Source: JBFHIJ01 sp963678775
GTDB taxonomy: Bacteria > Bacteroidota > Ignavibacteria > Kapaibacteriales > UBA2268
Direction: 5' to 3'
Length of the DNA: 64,000 nt
Assembly (NCBI GenBank): GCA_963678775.2
Contig: CAXXGR010000002.1
Location: 372,001 to 436,000, forward strand
Part shown: piece after piece, positions 61,739 to 64,000 of the stretch
How positions within the stretch are numbered: position 1 is the first letter of the stretch
How the letters are laid out: every line of letters starts with the position of its first letter
Program-made: the position numbers and the translations under genes
Notes under the pieces: generated by a model
Databases searched by the model: none
The model's input: only the letters and a program-made list of their open reading frames with translations
Told to the model about the DNA's origin: nothing

Positions 61739-63586
61739 TTAAATATTACGAGGAATAGAAATAGAAACAGTTGTACCCTTATTAATTTTACTATAAAATC
61801 GCAACGCACCACCCAATAGCTGTACTGCTTTTTGAGTAATGGCTAAACCAAGACCATATCCCGGAATATTCACACAGTTATCGCCTCGATAAAAAGCTTT
61901 GCTAATATGCTGTAAATCTGTTTCATTTATACCAACACCATTATCTATAATCCTGATATTAGAAACTTTATCAGATATTTCAATTTCTATATCTATAGGA
62001 TTTTGATTTAGTGTAAATTTTAAAGAATTGGAAATAACATTTATTAAAGACAGACCTAAAAGATTTTCGTCTACTATTACCTCAGCATTTTCACCTTTAA
62101 GATTTACATTAACGTGCAACGTAGACTGTAAATTCATTATGGCGGTTTCTGCCATTGCCTGCACAAACTGAAGCAAATTAATACGTTCAGGCACTAAGTC
62201 AACATCTTTGCCTTCTAATCTGCTTAAAATCGAAACATTTTCCAGCATTTTGGTCATACTGAGGATAGTTTGCTGTATCCTGTCATAGTGTTTATTCTTT
62301 TCTTCTTGATCCCAACCCATAGAATATCGTTTCAATAAGTCAGCCGAGAGCATAATAGTAGTAAGTGGAGTTCGAAACTCATGAGATATTAGCATAATAA
62401 ATCTATTTTTTAACTCTGCCAATACTTTTTGCTTCCTTAGCAGTTTTTTGAGTTCCAGTTCGCCTTCATTTATATCAGATACATCTTGCCCTATGTATAA
62501 AAAACATTCTTTATTTTCTATTTCTATATAATCTAAAGACAATAGATAATACTTCAAGTCCCCTTGACTATCCAGCACTCTTACTATTTGCTTCTCTGTG
62601 GAGCCTTGCTCTAAAACAATACCTATCATTTCTTCTATCTTATAATCATCAATCCATATACCCAGTTCTTTGAATGATTTCTTAGTTATATTATTAGAGC
62701 TATATCCCACTAATTCCTCAAATTTAGGATTAGTTTTGATAATTTCACCTGTTTGTATAGCTTCAATTACAATAATATTTGTACTTGAATTAAATATTTT
62801 ATCTATTCTTGAGTCAGCTAAGTCCAGTTTGTTTTTTAGATTTTTTATTTCAGTATTATCTATAAAATACTCTAAAATATATTCTTGAGAATTTTCGTTT
62901 TCAACTAATATTTTAATACTTTCGGTGTACAACAAGTCGCCATCGTGTTTGATATAAATATCCTCTGATGAGTAATTTACACACTTGGATTGGATAGCAA
63001 GCACATCCCTTTTGAAGGATGCCTTTGCAAGATTTTCAGGTAAAAGATCAAATACATTTTTCCCAATTAGACTTTCTTTTTTTAAACCAAGCAAATCTTC
63101 ACCATGCTTATTGATATAGACATAGTTAAATTTATTAGTGTCTTTTATAATTACCATGTTAGGTAATAAATCTAATATGGCTAACAATTTCCGGTTGACA
63201 CCTGATACATTATATTTTTTTACTTTTGCATTATTAGGGGACATATTATCTAAGTTATATAGAATACCATATAGCCTGTGAAGATTAGTAAGACTTACGC
63301 AGTCATCGAGTCCCATTTTAATGCTTTCAACTAAAATTTCTTCGTTTGAAGTACTAAGAATACGGATAACGGTCATATCATATTTTTGCGAGAGTTGAAT
63401 TGCATCTTTTAATTTTTGAGTATACTCTTCATATATCAATACAGCAGACCAATCCTCTTCAGTAATTTGCTCCAATAAGTCTAAATACGAACCTGCAAAT
63501 ACTACCTCAAACTCTTCTATAGCAGCCATAATTTTATTTTTATACTTTTCAGGTATATAAATCAATATTTTTTGGATTTGCTTCAA
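61739..63586 (-). CDS. PAS-domain sensor histidine kinase with pseudo-receiver
   Basis: 615 residues, no membrane segments. Residues 1-115 fold like a response-regulator receiver, but the phospho-Asp position (SAVLIYEE) is Tyr and the late Lys is missing, so it is a degenerate receiver. Two PAS domains follow (about 135-245 and 263-372). The kinase core has the phospho-His402 in SHEFRTPLTT, N-box NVISNSLKFT, G1 DNGVGI and G2 GYGLGLAITQKAV. It is a cytoplasmic sensor. No response regulator is adjacent, so the partner is unknown. Confidence 0.92.
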   Translation of the reverse strand: MKQIQKILIYIPEKYKNKIMAAIEEFEVVFAGSYLDLLEQITEEDWSAVLIYEEYTQKLKDAIQLSQKYDMTVIRILSTSNEEILVESIKMGLDDCVSLTNLHRLYGILYNLDNMSPNNAKVKKYNVSGVNRKLLAILDLLPNMVIIKDTNKFNYVYINKHGEDLLGLKKESLIGKNVFDLLPENLAKASFKRDVLAIQSKCVNYSSEDIYIKHDGDLLYTESIKILVENENSQEYILEYFIDNTEIKNLKNKLDLADSRIDKIFNSSTNIIVIEAIQTGEIIKTNPKFEELVGYSSNNITKKSFKELGIWIDDYKIEEMIGIVLEQGSTEKQIVRVLDSQGDLKYYLLSLDYIEIENKECFLYIGQDVSDINEGELELKKLLRKQKVLAELKNRFIMLISHEFRTPLTTIMLSADLLKRYSMGWDQEEKNKHYDRIQQTILSMTKMLENVSILSRLEGKDVDLVPERINLLQFVQAMAETAIMNLQSTLHVNVNLKGENAEVIVDENLLGLSLINVISNSLKFTLNQNPIDIEIEISDKVSNIRIIDNGVGINETDLQHISKAFYRGDNCVNIPGYGLGLAITQKAVQLLGGALRFYSKINKGTTVSISIPRNI

Positions 63587-63750
63587 ACTAGCACCTGTGT
63601 TATAAATCTGTCAGCGAAGACAAAAATAGATATAAATATAGAATTTAAATAGCGATATTTATTGTTTTTATTTTAATAATAAATCATATGATCAAACCTT
63701 GGATCTAAATACGCTCATCACTGTACATATTCTGAGCATAAAACTCAACC

Positions 63751-64000
63751 CTAACTACTAACCATTGACTTGATTTTCTTTCCAATCGCCAAAGAAGAAG
63801 TAATGCCGGGCGACTCTATTCCAATCAGATTAATTATTGATACATCTTTTCTATTAGATATATTCTTTATATAATAATCTCTATATGATGTATATTTAGT
63901 ATTTAATTTAGGTCTTATTCCTATCTGGTCAAAACTCAAGTCATCTTCTTGTATATCATAAAGATAAGTAGATATGATACTGAAATAGTTTTGCTTTTTA
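63751..64000 (-). CDS. FAD-dependent oxidoreductase, LhgO-like (C-terminal part only)
   Basis: About 83 residues of the 3' end are visible; the gene runs off the right edge. The reading frame gives YFSIISTYLYDIQEDDL, FDQIGIRPKL and VSIINLIGIESPGITSSLAIG, which is the C-terminus of L-2-hydroxyglutarate oxidase-type flavoproteins. The IESPGLTSSLAI motif binds the FAD. The N-terminal domain and the substrate site cannot be seen. It lies 164 bases from the histidine kinase gene on the same strand. Confidence 0.82.
   Translation of the reverse strand, partial: KKQNYFSIISTYLYDIQEDDLSFDQIGIRPKLNTKYTSYRDYYIKNISNRKDVSIINLIGIESPGITSSLAIGKKIKSMVSS

Overview
The window is AT-rich chromosomal DNA from a Gram-negative bacterium of the Bacteroidota/Ignavibacteriota-Kapabacteria (FCB) type. 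This rests on several exported proteins with type IX secretion (T9SS) C-terminal sorting domains, a DUF2723 membrane protein, lipoproteins, an S9 oligopeptidase, Rhs-type sequences and an HrcA repressor. HrcA fits Ignavibacteria, Chlorobi or Kapabacteria better than Bacteroidia. The lineage call is inference; no rRNA gene is present.

Region by region. 0-5 kb: hrcA (cut by the left edge), two small membrane or secreted proteins, thioredoxin, a DUF494-tRNA-Arg(CCT) transcription unit, ybeY and a polysaccharide deacetylase. 5.2-10.45 kb (minus strand): a tandem array built from a repeated leader (signal peptide, one Rhs-like YDAAGNR motif, Cys-rich segment), Tae4-like amidase toxin fragments, Tai4-like immunity proteins, a metallopeptidase-like Rhs tip with a putative immunity lipoprotein, and a broken NlpC/P60-like toxin tip. 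10.7-23.7 kb: housekeeping and envelope genes (S9 peptidase, DUF2723, lipoproteins, metallo-hydrolase, methyltransferase, class D beta-lactamase, aspartate kinase, CtpA protease). 24.1-29.5 kb (plus strand): an orphan Rhs-core/NlpC-P60 toxin, a putative immunity gene, a full-length T9SS protein with the same leader as the array, and a T9SS Asp-box protein that is duplicated almost exactly at 52.0-53.3 kb.

29.6-34.0 kb (minus strand): ornithine aminotransferase, aspartate carbamoyltransferase, carbamate kinase and ornithine carbamoyltransferase. Together they route citrulline-derived carbamoyl phosphate to ATP or pyrimidines, and ornithine towards glutamate. 34.4-44.3 kb: hypothetical genes, a beta-helix protein, a tandemly duplicated TPR membrane protein with an Fn3-like partner, rfbC and an S41-like protein whose active site looks degenerate. 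44.3-49.5 kb (minus strand): zeta-toxin-like pair, ComEA-like protein, dnaJ, grpE, RRM protein, MATE exporter. 49.6-64 kb: T9SS proteins, iron alcohol dehydrogenase, GNAT-nitrilase fusion, acyltransferase, glycerophosphodiesterase, CBS protein, POT transporter, PAS histidine kinase, and the 3' end of an LhgO-like oxidoreductase.

The most distinctive content is the 5-10 kb cassette array and its relation to the 24-28 kb locus. Each unit reads toxin tip, immunity gene, leader, with coding regions overlapping by 1-16 bases. This looks like a T9SS/Rhs-associated polymorphic toxin-immunity reservoir using Tae4/Tai4-type modules normally known from type VI secretion. Dispersed repeats (five related copies), two MITE-like elements with TGTCATT ends and several gene duplications show that the region has recombined often.
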